Below are positions 33,201 through 44,337 of a stretch of DNA of 64,000 nucleotides, piece after piece; position 1 is the first letter of the stretch; the number at the start of each line of letters is the position of its first letter. Below the pieces are notes generated by a model. It saw nothing but the letters and a program-made list of their open reading frames with translations. It was not told the origin of the DNA and did not search any database. Origin of the DNA: Cryphonectria parasitica EP155 (taxonomy: Eukaryota > Ascomycota > Sordariomycetes > Diaporthales > Cryphonectriaceae); assembly GCF_011745365.1 (NCBI RefSeq), contig NW_024468915.1, positions 3,016,653 through 3,080,652 of the forward strand, given 5' to 3'. A program made the translations under genes and the position numbers.

Positions 33201-36200
33201 GGTGATATAAAGATTGCTCTCCTCAGCTGGAGAGGGAAGGGGCGTCCGTGTTGTTGTTCAGCTTGGTAGAATGGGAAGGCGAGAAGGACTTGTGGATTGT
33301 AAAGGAAAGAGGCCAGGCTTGGGCAGGTGCACTATTAGTCCTTTTGGACCAGATATGGGGGGGGGGGGGGAGGTCACGTCACTCCGATCTCCTGAGAACC
33401 AGGCTTGGCTGAACAACGGCTGAGTCGAGGCAGGTTGCCTTCTGCAGACCTTTTTTTTATTTTAAAACCCCCTTCCCTTTTCTTCTTTCCTTCAGGGGTC
33501 GTATGGCAGAAAAAGGCAATCGAAAGCGAGGACGGACGCGCGACGGGATGTAAAATGCAAGGCCACACTCCGAGTTAACGAGACAAGGGGTCCAGCAGTA
33601 GAGAGATGAGCGGCGGCGGGCGAAGACAGACAGGCAGGGCCGGCACCTGGAAGCGCAGCAGGGTTTCTCGAGGCGAGACAAGAAAAGAAGCCCAGGTAGA
33701 GAGTGGCCACGGAAAACGTACGAGGCCCGAAAGGACGGCCGATCACAATTCGAAGTCGGTGGCTAGAAACCAGGGAGAGCGTCTTTCTCCAGCGGGCTGA
33801 TGAATCGGTCCAGTTGCTGTGTGTTTGTTTGGGTGCTTGCACGTGTCTGATCTGCCCTGGCTTGACCGGCCTGGTTCGATGGTACGGCCTGTGTGTCCTG
33901 CGGCTCTGTCCAGTGATAAATTTGCGACGACAATGATTCCTAGCATGCATAAGACTGCGTCGGACATACGAAGGCCTACCGCAAGCACACACACAAGTAT
34001 GGCCTCTTGTGGAGTAGGTGTTGCGTGAGCTGATGAATGTGTCCGTGTGTGTTTGGTGTCGGGGGAAGGCTGGAGCCTTGGTGTGTAAGTATGGACCAGA
34101 TCCAGTCTCGTCTGATCGGCTCTTCTAAATGGATGGCACGAGGAAACCTACCACGCAGCGTTTGCTGTTGTTCTTCCAAGTCAACCTTTCAAGGCGATGT
34201 CGGAAGCGATGAGCTCCTAGTCTTGTTGCCTGGCAAAGTTGATTCCTCGCCCCAGGCCTGAGGGACTTGAACAAACTCCTTGTCTTGTGGGACCTGGTTA
34301 TTCGAGAGGGAGCTTCAGTAGTAGTCAACAGATGCAGCACCAGGAGGACATGCGATGTCGGTGATTCGTTGCACGTCTGAGAATCTGGTCACAAAGTCCA
34401 ACGTGACTGACGAGGAGAGCAGCAACAGTATTGAAAAGGTGAGATGGACACTCGGATAGAAAACATTAAAAAGCAGAAGAGAAGATCGACGGAGGGTAGC
34501 TTTCAGTTGATTTGAGGCAGAGGATGAAGAGTCGTGAAAGTATTGAATGCGTCCATTCTCTTAAATAGCGATTATCTTCTTCTGCCTATGTTCAAACGGT
34601 CTGCAGTACCAAATGAACCTGAGTTACCCAAAACGGAAAAGTTACTTAGCTATTTTGACTGACGGAGGAGGCGTTTGCCAAAGTTGACACACCCAGGATT
34701 ATTAGGTAAGAAGTTAAGCGATGGGGAGGGAATAAGAAAGAAGGAAAGTAACAACGAAAAGAAACTAAAGGAATGAGTCCCGTCTGCAAATGTATCCTGT
34801 GGGGCACACCCCTGTGTCAATCTTTTCATAACCTAATTCCAGGTCAAGTGTGAGATACGTCTCGTCTGGCGGGTCCAAGAAGTTGCACAGCATCTGTCAG
34901 TGAGACGTGCGGATGCACTTCTTGAGAGGCGGTATCGTAACATAACCGCGCCTTCAAGGTAGCCAGCGGATACCTGCATTCGGCCTGCTGCTGCGCCGTG
35001 GCCCCTTTGCGTGGCAAGGATCACTTGTAACCAAGCTCGTTCAGCCTGATCGGTGCGGATGTAGACGCAATTTCTACATGTGTGGGATTGTAGGACTCTT
35101 GCAAACGGTCTCCCGTTGTCAACAACAACTACATAGTGCCAATGACAAGCGTGCAATGTCGACCGCGAGCTGTGCAAAGGCAAGGGAAGGAGCCCACGCG
35201 TATGTGAGATCATGAGTTATATTGTTTTGGGGGGGGGGGGGGGACCTGCTCGAAAGCTCATCACCATGTTGATATCGTGAGACAATGAATAGTTTTTGAT
35301 GAATTTGAAAGACTTGAAACAGGCTTCTTCTGTTAGTACCCCTGGGGGTAGGAGTGTACTTTTTGGTGCCATATTGCTGTATAAACCCGAAACCAGTGTG
35401 CTTCTACGAGCTCTTTTACCTTTAGAATCTTTCTCCTCCTGGCGGAGCAAATTGGTATCAACACATAGACGCAGGGTAGAAGAAAAGTTGTGAAACTGAT
35501 AAAACGATTCATGAGGGAAGATAGAAATCAAAACATTACCACATAGACAGAATGTTGGAGGCGAAATGCCTTCATGCTGCCACCCGTGTATTAAAAACGT
35601 AGGACTGAGGAATAAACGCTGACGGAATCGAAGGTAAAGTGAGTGAATACCAGATTTGCAACCACTCGGAGGCAAAGTTCTGGCCGCGAATTGACGAACG
35701 TCAGGGACTTACTTATCCAGTCGCGTGGCATTTCTTTGTCAGTTGTCTCACCCCTCCTCCCCCCCCCGGGGGCCAATCCACCCCCCTTCTCGTCCGCCTT
35801 AACATACTTCTGTGCATGCGCTCAGACATATCAATGCATGAGAACGATGCAGTACTTTGGTGATACGAAGTTCGTGGTCATATCTTGGTGTGTGCATGTG
35901 TGTGTGTGCGCGCGCGTCCACAAGTTCTGGTGTGTCACAACAGCATATACATTGTTCCTCAACCCAGGTTAACTTTATCATATGCCTCACCGCAATTTCA
36001 GGTGGTAACAGGGAAACAGCTGACGGTTCACACAGCTCATCGGGGATTTGAAGGAAAGGAATAAAAACTGGGCATAGAAGAAGTAAGAAAGAAAAAAAGG
36101 GCAAATGAAGGTACAAGATACGCAAGGAGGAGGGCAGCAAACTTTGGCACAGACTAGAGCCACTGGGGAGGGGACTGTACTCTTTTGACCCTACTAGCTT

Positions 36201-39200
36201 GTGGCCTGTTTGTGTGTGCACCGTGGGGCGACAAACGAGGTGAAGGTGAGACACGCGTCACCTGAAGATGCTCGTCTCTGGAAGATCAACATATCTTGGG
36301 TCTCGCCCATAGGCTCTGAAGTCCATGGCCGAAGAATGGCCACGAGACACGTCGTAATAGGACCCATTCAGGCTCAGGGCCTCTTCTCCGAAAAGAGACA
36401 TGGGCGAAAGGGCTTGCACGATCGAGACCACATGGCAGAGGAAGTCTATGCGTTAGCCTTGATACAGGTGTAGATGCTTTCTTCAGAGGAGACAGGCAGC
36501 TCCTGATTGGCCAATAGAGAGGGCTTAATGTTGAGCAAGTACGGAGCGGGGCCGGGTTGCCAAAAGCTGGCTGTTTTCCACTAGAAGAGGATCTCTCACT
36601 GTTAGGACCGTCAATTAGACGACCTGTCGTCCCTGCAAGTAATTTGCACCATCCTGAAATAGATATAGGCTGGGGCAGGGTGGAGAGAGGCACAAATGCT
36701 TGTTGAGGCTGGCCTTAGCCCCCCCCCCTCTCCCTCTTCCCTTTTCCCTATGCACATGCAATAAACTTGTACGCATGCTGTCGATCGGTGACGACAGGGA
36801 GGATACCTAAAATAATGTCTCCCCGATGCTTCAACCCAGAAAAAATTGGCCCTCCTCAGGTATCCCGGTACCACGGGGGGAAAAAGCAGCTGGAGGGAGT
36901 ACTCTTTCAGAAAGCCTTTCCGTATTGCCAATGACCCAACAAAAAGATGACAGGGACACAAATGAGATTACATGTACGTAGCGCACAAAGGTGAATAGCT
37001 GTCGAGCAAGTCGCAATTGGTTACATAGCAAGAGGCCCTCATCTGATAAGATGCTCGTTCACACGATTCCAGAGTTTTGACATGCTCGGCTGTTGGGAAA
37101 TCGAAAGACAGCTGACGAAAAGCATGGAAAGATGAATAAGCTGGGAGGCCGCATCTCATCTCGTATCAACGAGCACTGTACTTCTCACTCCACTCCGCCG
37201 CCACAAAGGCCATCACTGCTTGCCGATATGATCAGCCAGCAGAGGGTAGCTTGCTGGGGAAACAGCTCTCCACGGTTCGAAAATTCGGTGACACAATGCC
37301 TCTTGTCCCCTCTTGACGTGGCACCGGAAAGAGAGCTTGAGATCAGGTGCATCTCAGCAATGTACGTGGTAGGTGGGCCTTGCAGCAATCCGAACATTCC
37401 ACCAAAGGCCCACTAGAGAGAGCAGAGTGTGCAGAAACCAGCCACTTGAGGCTGTGACCAGCTAGGGCTGGTCTTTGTAGCCAACGGCCGATATGCGCTG
37501 CATCGTGAGGTGGTGTGTTGATTACCTTTGAGCATCGGCTCCATCGACCCTATAGGCCCAGCCACGGTTTCAAATTTCGCGAGCTGTCCCTTCAGCAAAG
37601 TCGCTGTGTGGTATACATATGCAGGTTCTAGCTGATAGGGGGCACGTGTCCGGCCACAGATTGGTCCATACAGCAACGTCGGCAGCTTTCATGCATCGCT
37701 AGAGAAGCAGTCCGCGTGCTTCAATTTTCGTTGGCCGCAGCTTGGCTCTCGACGCTAGTGATGCTCTGCGTTGATGTCTGGAGTATCTCACTCTCCTCCA
37801 CCAATCTAAAGTTTCGGAACACTGCAGACATCCAGTGGCTGCTCCCCAAAGAGCATGACAGCACAGGGGGTTGTGATGAGGAACTGGCACTAGTTCTGCA
37901 CCGAAAAACCGTCCATCTAGAAGAGAGGCTTGAGGCGAGACCCTCCAAGTCGGGATTCTGTGTGTGTATATCTGTGTCTGTCTCGAAGTCGTCGGAGCTC
38001 GCCTGTCAGTGTCAGGTTGACAATTGGGCGTAATGAAGTGAGCAGCCGGGACGGGACGAGCTGGATGGTGCCTCACCCCCCCCCCCCCCCAGCAGCCCTC
38101 AGCCACCAAATGCAACGCCTCACTGTGAGGGCTTCAACATGTGACACATCAAAGTATGTTAGGCAGGAGCCATGCCACCCTTTGTGAATCCCTGCTGATG
38201 GCCAAAAATCTATTGTGGTCGGTCAACGTCCCGCGCAAATATTGAGACGACATGTAAGCCGGGCCCCTGCGAACTTTGAGAGCCCCGCTCGTGGACGAAA
38301 AGGTACCGGTCTGAGACATAGGATGCAGTGATCTTCTTTTCTTGTCTGGATCCAGTGTCGTATCGGGGACTTGTGGTCTTGACCCTCTGTGCAACGTCCT
38401 CGAAAGCGCCTGACTACGAACACCCTCCCCCCCTCCTTCAAATTGGTGCTGTATTATCAAGAGTTGAAGAAGCCCAGAGCTCCATGCCACTCAGAGCCCA
38501 ATAAGTTTGAGGCCCGGTCTTGGCCGGTCGTGAGCTGTGCTCTCGGGATAAGTGACGGCTAGCTGCATCGTCCACAGTATGCAACGCGCTGCTATTCTCG
38601 AGCGCTAATTCGTGGGTGGATAGAATCAACCCATGCTGTACGACAATGCAAAGCCTTTTAGGCCGCCTTCATTTTCGATGCCGGCGGCCCTTTTGATTCC
38701 GCAGCGGAATTCATGCCATCACTGCTCAAGAGAACGAGGAGCTGTCGGAAACCCAATTCTTGTCTGCACCGTTCGGGATACCTAGCCAAGGATCCGGCTC
38801 TATCAGAGGCAACGTAGACGAATGCTTTTGAACTGTGGTTAGAGGGGGCCGTAAAGTGCGTGGCGCATGAGATGTCGTTCAGCAAGAATTGGCTCGCAGG
38901 GAGCGACTGGTCAGCGGTCGGCACGAGAGCCACTCGTCGACCTCGCCGTCGACCTGGACCTCAGCTTAGACTGATTGAAGACGATGCAAGAGGAAATCCG
39001 CCCCCTTCAGAGGATTAGATCTAGCAGGCAGAAGTAACGATCGACCTGCATCGTGTATGCAGCTCGTGCGACTGGACTCGTTCAATGGTGATGTTCTTGT
39101 TTGTTGATTCGTATCGTCGCTGGCCCAATTCCAGTAGTCTGACCACCTGTCTTGTATGACCAAGTGAGCACGAATGATGTAACCCATGTCTTCATGACAC

Positions 39201-41316
39201 GGAACTTCCTCATATGCATATTAAGGCCACAAGATAGTGCGGACTGAACACTCCATCTGAGCCTATCCAATCGCTTCTCCCCTGCTTCATAGTCGAAGCG
39301 CCAATGGTCTAAGTCTCATCTCCATCCATGCACATCAAGACTCAGATGTATATCATGGTATTTCTGTCAGATTTTCCCAGTCCATTGAAAAGCGTGCACA
39401 AGTAGGCTGCTGGTGCTCGCCCCAAGCGGTTATATGCAAATCCAGGGAACAAGAGCAGCAGCCCTCGAAACGACAAAACAGCCGCTGCCTCTTACCATGT
39501 ACATCTAGTCGAAACAAAACACAGGTCCTTGGAGCATGAATCGTGCTCCCAAATATCCGAAAATACGTAAATGCGTGGATAGCAAAGACATTTTGCAGTT
39601 GGGCTTCGGGTCTGCCAGGCGTGTAGAGAGACTGTATTGCCATGCCGTACCAAGAGCTGTTTGACATGCCCGTGAGCAAGTCGGATATCCGGCCGTGGCT
39701 ATTGGAAGACCCACGGTCCGGGGGAACCCGCATCAGGCTGCAGGCACCCAGATGGATATGACAGGTCACTGCGGCAGTTGACCAGACAGAGCAGTGCGAA
39801 TGCAACTCTGATCGTTTTGGGCCAAGCTTCACGGCCCAGACCAGTCAGCTACAAACCTCGTCGCTTCTCGAAGGTCCTGGCACCATCGGATATGCAACAG
39901 GCCATGAGTGGTGGCAGGTCGTTGCTGGGCAGTGGAGTCTTGGTGCTCTGGACATGACATTGGTCAGACGTATAAATTTCCGAGGTACAAGTTACTGACC
40001 CCACACGGGGCTGTAGGACTGCACGATGTTGTTTCATAGGGTGCATTTTCGTTGTCGTGTGTCCTCCCTAGCAGCCGGTGTGATGTGGTGGACGCAGATA
40101 GGCACCGACCTCATCGAAGACCCTGGGAAAAGAACGTGACCTAGAAGGCAGAGACAGAATCACATCGACCAAGATGTGGACAGTCAGAGTTTGTCCGCGG
40201 AATCGGAAGATCAGACAAGCGGTCCCGAAGGCTTGGCCCCAACAGTTGGGGGACACCTCAATTTGGGAAATGGTGAATCTCTGCTCGCTTTGTTCTCCCT
40301 CAAACAGCCTCTGCAGCGGCTGAACAGTCTCCCGTGAAACCTTGAACCCCACGAGAATGGCTGGGGACTGCGTTCGGCGGGGAGATCGTAGAACCACATA
40401 GTGCCTCTCAGCTGAAAACCATGCTGAGCGACGACTGCAACAATCAGCCCTGGCTTTCACTCTGGCTGGGGTCCACCAAGTGCTTAGGTACTCTGCAATG
40501 ACATGATGACAGCCACAGTAGACGCCACACCTAAATTCTCTGAAGCCTTCTGTCTCACAGATTGCAAGTTCACTGACAAGGTTCGAGGACTGTTCCTAGG
40601 CAGCTGGTTCTGTTCTCATCTGAAGGGTCTGGTAGTGTGCACCAAGAGACATGAAGCCACATGTGTAGCAGCAGGATTTAGCGACTCGACCCAGATCGCG
40701 CAGAGGTGAGAGACCGGCAATTACTTGCTCGTGAACCGTGAGATGTGTCAAGGGAGCCGCTTCGTCTGTCTTGACGGCGAGATAATATTCCGAGGCTGCG
40801 AGCCAAGCAGCCAGTCAGCATTGAGCGGCCGTAACCTCAGACAGGTCGCGCAAAGAAAAAATATTTGCCCAAGAGCAAGGGATCCCCTACAAGGATTGAC
40901 GCCCTTGTCCTCCACCGAAGAAAAAGCTCTAGTTTCGAGTGAAGAGCTGATGGTGACCAGACCCGAGGGCTTAAATCTTAGTACGGCACGCATCAGTCAT
41001 GAAAGGGGTGAAAAGGGGGGGGGGGGGGGCACGGATATCTGAGGGGACAGATGATCGGTCGAGTACGTTTGTGACTTCGACTGTCTTAGGAGTTGAACCC
41101 GCCGTAGGCTTATGATACGGACGACCCTGGTACGGCTTGCTTCGTAAGTCATGTATCTCAGGTTGCTATGTATCGATTCCATGACTATAAGGTGTAATCT
41201 GAGTAAAGGTTTAAAAGAGCGGACTCACTCGTAGTAAGACCGCAGGTGGCTGGTCGATGCGAGACGCTCGTATTAGAAGAAGCAGGGGAATCGTGACAGC
41301 CCAAGCTGGTTGTTTC
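33201..41316. other. Gene-poor stretch of about 8 kb
   Basis: No reading frame here shows a recognisable domain, intron pattern or consistent coding bias; the longest (35217-35675, 39353-39832, 40068-40460, all minus) look like chance. There is no RIP-type AT bias. G or C runs occur at 33357-33370, 35229-35243, 38076-38090 and 41015-41029, and a GT/GC repeat at 35893-35918. The first kilobase or two may be the long promoter/leader of the Zn2Cys6 gene, as is common for fungal regulators. Lineage-specific or non-coding transcripts cannot be excluded. Confidence 0.4.
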
Positions 41317-42783
41317 TCATCTCCTTCGCGAGTCTCTATAGCTGCCCCCGCGGCGTCTGTCTCGGACGTCTTGGTCTCTTCTCGACTCGTGGCGACCCTT
41401 CCAGGGGCTCCTGCTTCGATCACGCCTCGAAAAGCCCAAGTCTTTGTCGTTTTTGGATTCTGAGTAGCGAGATTGCCGAGGGCTCCGGCTTCGGTCGGTT
41501 CTCGAGAAAGCCCGGTCTCGTTGGGAGCTGGTCTGATGCTGGCTGGAGCCATGAGACACTGTGGGCCTGCGCTCTTCGTCTCTGACGGCCCTGCTCTCCA
41601 TCTCCTCATCGCCGTGTACCATTCGGTAGCGATCGCTCTCCTGAGGGATGTCATCCTCCTCGCGGTACTTGCGCCACTTCTCCAGCTCTTCGACGCCACC
41701 CCAACCGCCTCTGTTCCCGTTAGAGGCGTGTTTCCGCCTCTTGGTGTTGGTCTCTGTCCTCCACATCTCACTCAGCCGGCTCACGCTCTGGGAGAAATCA
41801 ACATGGATGCGCCGGTCGTCGATGAGCACACCCTGCATCTTGAAGTAAGCGGTCTCACACGCGCCCTTGTCCTCAAACTCGATGAAAGCGTACTGCAGGC
41901 TGTCACCCGTCTTGCGATCGCGAATAATCTCACACGAGAGGATCTTGCCAAAGCGGCTGAAGATGAGCTCCAGGTCGGAATCGACGGTGACAGGGTTCAG
42001 CTTGCAGACGAAAAGGACATTCTCTGGAGGCTTGACCTCGGCAAATGGCAGATCGCCCATCATCTCCAGGGTCAGAGCCTGGGCGCGTGCTTCCCTCTCA
42101 CGGCGGGCCTTTTCTGCATTCTCGGCGGCCTCCTCGTCCATCTCTTGATCGAGCTTCTCGACTTCGCCGTCAGCAATGCGCACGGTGGCAAGCTGGGCTT
42201 TGGTGGGGACGGGGGAGGAGCTGGGCTCGCGCAGGCCAGCGGGGTCGGGATAGGGATCGTCGAGGACGACAGTGTGCTTGATACGGATATCGGCTAAGGG
42301 GTAGCCCTTCTCGTCGACTATTGCATCGTTAATCTTCTCGAGTACGTCAAAGCCCTCGACGACCTTGCCAAAGATGGCAGCCTTCCCGTCGAGGTAGTCG
42401 GTTTCATCAGCCAGGGTGACGAGGAACTGGCTCGCGGCTAGTCTGGTCTCTCCGCCGTCTGCGGGGTTGGGAGTGGTGGCCATGCTGACGGTACCACGCT
42501 CGAGATGTTTGAGCTTGGGGTGGAACAAGGCGGGAAAGGTACGGTCTGCCGGATCAGAGGATAGAAGCCCCCAAACAGAGGAACCGCCATCGGATAGCGA
42601 GGACGAGGGACCGAGCGGGTCGCCGGTCTGGAAGGAGAAGTTCTTCTGGACGGAGTGGACGGGGGCGAAATTGTAGTATTTGAGCTTGCAGAGCTTCAGA
42701 AAGTTCTCGCAAAGCTTTGGGGTGTAGTCGACGAGCAGGTCCACGACGATGTCGCCGGCGCTCGTCTCGAGGAGGACCGACAT
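41317..42783 (-). CDS. Cyclophilin-RRM peptidyl-prolyl isomerase (Cyp6 / PPIL4 / Rct1 type)
   Basis: A single exon of about 488 residues. Residues 1-165 are a divergent cyclophilin fold ([65 protein letters not shown]). About residues 240-320 form an RNA-recognition motif with RNP2 VLFVCKLNP and RNP1-like [10 protein letters not shown]. The C-terminal about 150 residues are Arg/Ser/Asp-rich, including RSRSPRQSR and RSRSPWKGR, like splicing-associated proteins. Relatives such as fission yeast Rct1 couple RNA polymerase II CTD phosphorylation and RNAi-linked heterochromatin to RNA processing. The start at 42783 gives the standard cyclophilin N-terminus; an in-frame start at 42828 would add 15 residues not seen in the family. 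Confidence 0.88.
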   Translation of the reverse strand: MSVLLETSAGDIVVDLLVDYTPKLCENFLKLCKLKYYNFAPVHSVQKNFSFQTGDPLGPSSSLSDGGSSVWGLLSSDPADRTFPALFHPKLKHLERGTVSMATTPNPADGGETRLAASQFLVTLADETDYLDGKAAIFGKVVEGFDVLEKINDAIVDEKGYPLADIRIKHTVVLDDPYPDPAGLREPSSSPVPTKAQLATVRIADGEVEKLDQEMDEEAAENAEKARREREARAQALTLEMMGDLPFAEVKPPENVLFVCKLNPVTVDSDLELIFSRFGKILSCEIIRDRKTGDSLQYAFIEFEDKGACETAYFKMQGVLIDDRRIHVDFSQSVSRLSEMWRTETNTKRRKHASNGNRGGWGGVEELEKWRKYREEDDIPQESDRYRMVHGDEEMESRAVRDEERRPTVSHGSSQHQTSSQRDRAFSRTDRSRSPRQSRYSESKNDKDLGFSRRDRSRSPWKGRHESRRDQDVRDRRRGGSYRDSRRR

Positions 42784-43770
42784 GGCGAAGAAGGCTGGGT
42801 GCAGTCGAAGGCGCGCAGTCGCACTCAAGCCTGCGGCACCACAGCGCTATTGGTGTGCACAGAGGCCGAACGTGATTCGCGATACACTGCGCAGCGGTGT
42901 AGGACGCGAATGGGCTTCCGTCGACAGCAATGGTCCCTGAAAGGTGGGAGGTGGAAACAGACGAAGGTACGACTGTGCAGTTTGGTTGAAGACTGATGTT
43001 CCATCGAGGTTGGCCTAAGACTGCAGGTAAGAACGACCCTTGAGAATCGTTAATGACGTCGGATATCGGCTGATATAATAATCCGCGGTAAGGGCCCCCT
43101 CCCCGGCTTCCTCTGGCAAACACCAAGAAAAAAGTACTTGCTGTACTCTTTAGGTAGACCTTGGAGGCAGAATGGGTGCCAAGATAAGAACAAGACCTGA
43201 AGTACAAGCAGTGTCAGTCAAGATCACACATATGCCCATGAGTTTATATGAATTTATTCCCTTATGTTATATATAGAAAGCCAGAACTGCTAATCACGTT
43301 TACAGTGAGTTCATACGACTCAGTCCCCCCCCCCCCCCTGAAATGATCCTCGCTCTGCACTTCCAAGTGCTATCAAGAATTGCCAGCAGATATGGTGAGT
43401 TTCAAAGGTTCCATGTTGTTCAGGTTGATCCAGGAGAAGTACTTTCAGACTCAAAAACATAAAATTAAAAAAGAATGAGCAGCATGTAAGGCTGCAACTC
43501 CAGACGCCCCCCACACACGAGGTTGTTCAGTTTTCATTCCCATGCCGACCTCTTTACCTTCACTTCCCTTTTCTCCTCCCAAGAATCAAACAGGCCAAGA
43601 ACGCCATGCCCAAGATGACAGACCACGTGCGAGTATGCCATCAATTTGCCATGCCCTCCCTACCATAGATTGTCCTCTCCTATGAACGCCAATTACCGCA
43701 ATGATGCAAAACAAAGCAACCACTGTTCCTTCTGCCCTTTTCCAAGTTCCTCCCTGTCTGCATCCACTAT
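42784..43770. other. Spacer upstream of the cyclophilin-RRM gene
   Basis: About 1 kb between the cyclophilin-RRM start and the 3' end of the next minus-strand gene. It has a 14-base C run (43325-43338) and a TATATAA-like stretch near 43073. No coding region seen. Confidence 0.45.
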
Positions 43771-44337
43771 TCACTCGGTAGGGCAGCTCCTCCTCCGCCG
43801 CCCGACCCGTAACTCCTTCTCGACCTCCAGAAGGCGGGCCATGATCCATTGGCGGAGGGCCTGGTCACATCGCACCGTCTCGCAATTCAACAGCTCAGTG
43901 AGCGACCGCTTGATGCCCTCGTTGATACTGCACAGCTTGGCCTCTTCACTGGCCACCTCTGCGAGCATCATGGGATCCACCGCCGCGGCATCCAGCTCCA
44001 TGGACGCCGTCATGTCCATGGCCCCGCCCCTGCGACGGCCCCGGGCGTGGATACGGGGCTGTGGTACGTTGAACTGGGGCATGCTGGCCCTACGCGCCGC
44101 TGAGTCGAGCCTTTTGTGCCCAGGTCGGGTCGGGCTGAGCGCTGGTGATGTCGTGGTGTTGGTGGTGGTACCGGAGGATATGGTGGCGGAGAGCTCGTCG
44201 AGGTGCCGGCGGATGGTCTCGTGCTCCTCTTGTAGGAGCAGATACCTCCGCAGGGTAAGCTCGCGGTTGTGCTGGGGCAGGCTATCCTGCAGGGCCGGGC
44301 TGGCCGTGGGAAGCGTGAGGAATGGTCCCATCGACAT
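43771..44337 (-). CDS. Uncharacterised small fungal protein
   Basis: An open frame of about 188 residues starting MSMGPFLTLPTASPALQDSL. It has a likely amphipathic helix (RELTLRRYLLLQEEHETIRRH), a Ser/Thr/Pro-rich linker (SGTTTNTTTSPALSPTRPG), a basic patch (HARGRRRGG) and a C-terminal helical part (LNCETVRCDQALRQWIMARL) ending in an Arg-rich tail. I do not recognise a named domain. The mix of helices and linker, and clear GC-rich codon third positions, make it look like a real gene. The frame stays open further upstream, so an earlier start (for example near 44469) is possible. No function is proposed. Confidence 0.55.
   Translation of the reverse strand: MSMGPFLTLPTASPALQDSLPQHNRELTLRRYLLLQEEHETIRRHLDELSATISSGTTTNTTTSPALSPTRPGHKRLDSAARRASMPQFNVPQPRIHARGRRRGGAMDMTASMELDAAAVDPMMLAEVASEEAKLCSINEGIKRSLTELLNCETVRCDQALRQWIMARLLEVEKELRVGRRRRSCPTE

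Noticed and set aside
40068..40460. 130-residue minus-strand open frame in the gene-poor region
   Set aside because: No recognisable domain and no supporting exon structure; kept as non-coding.
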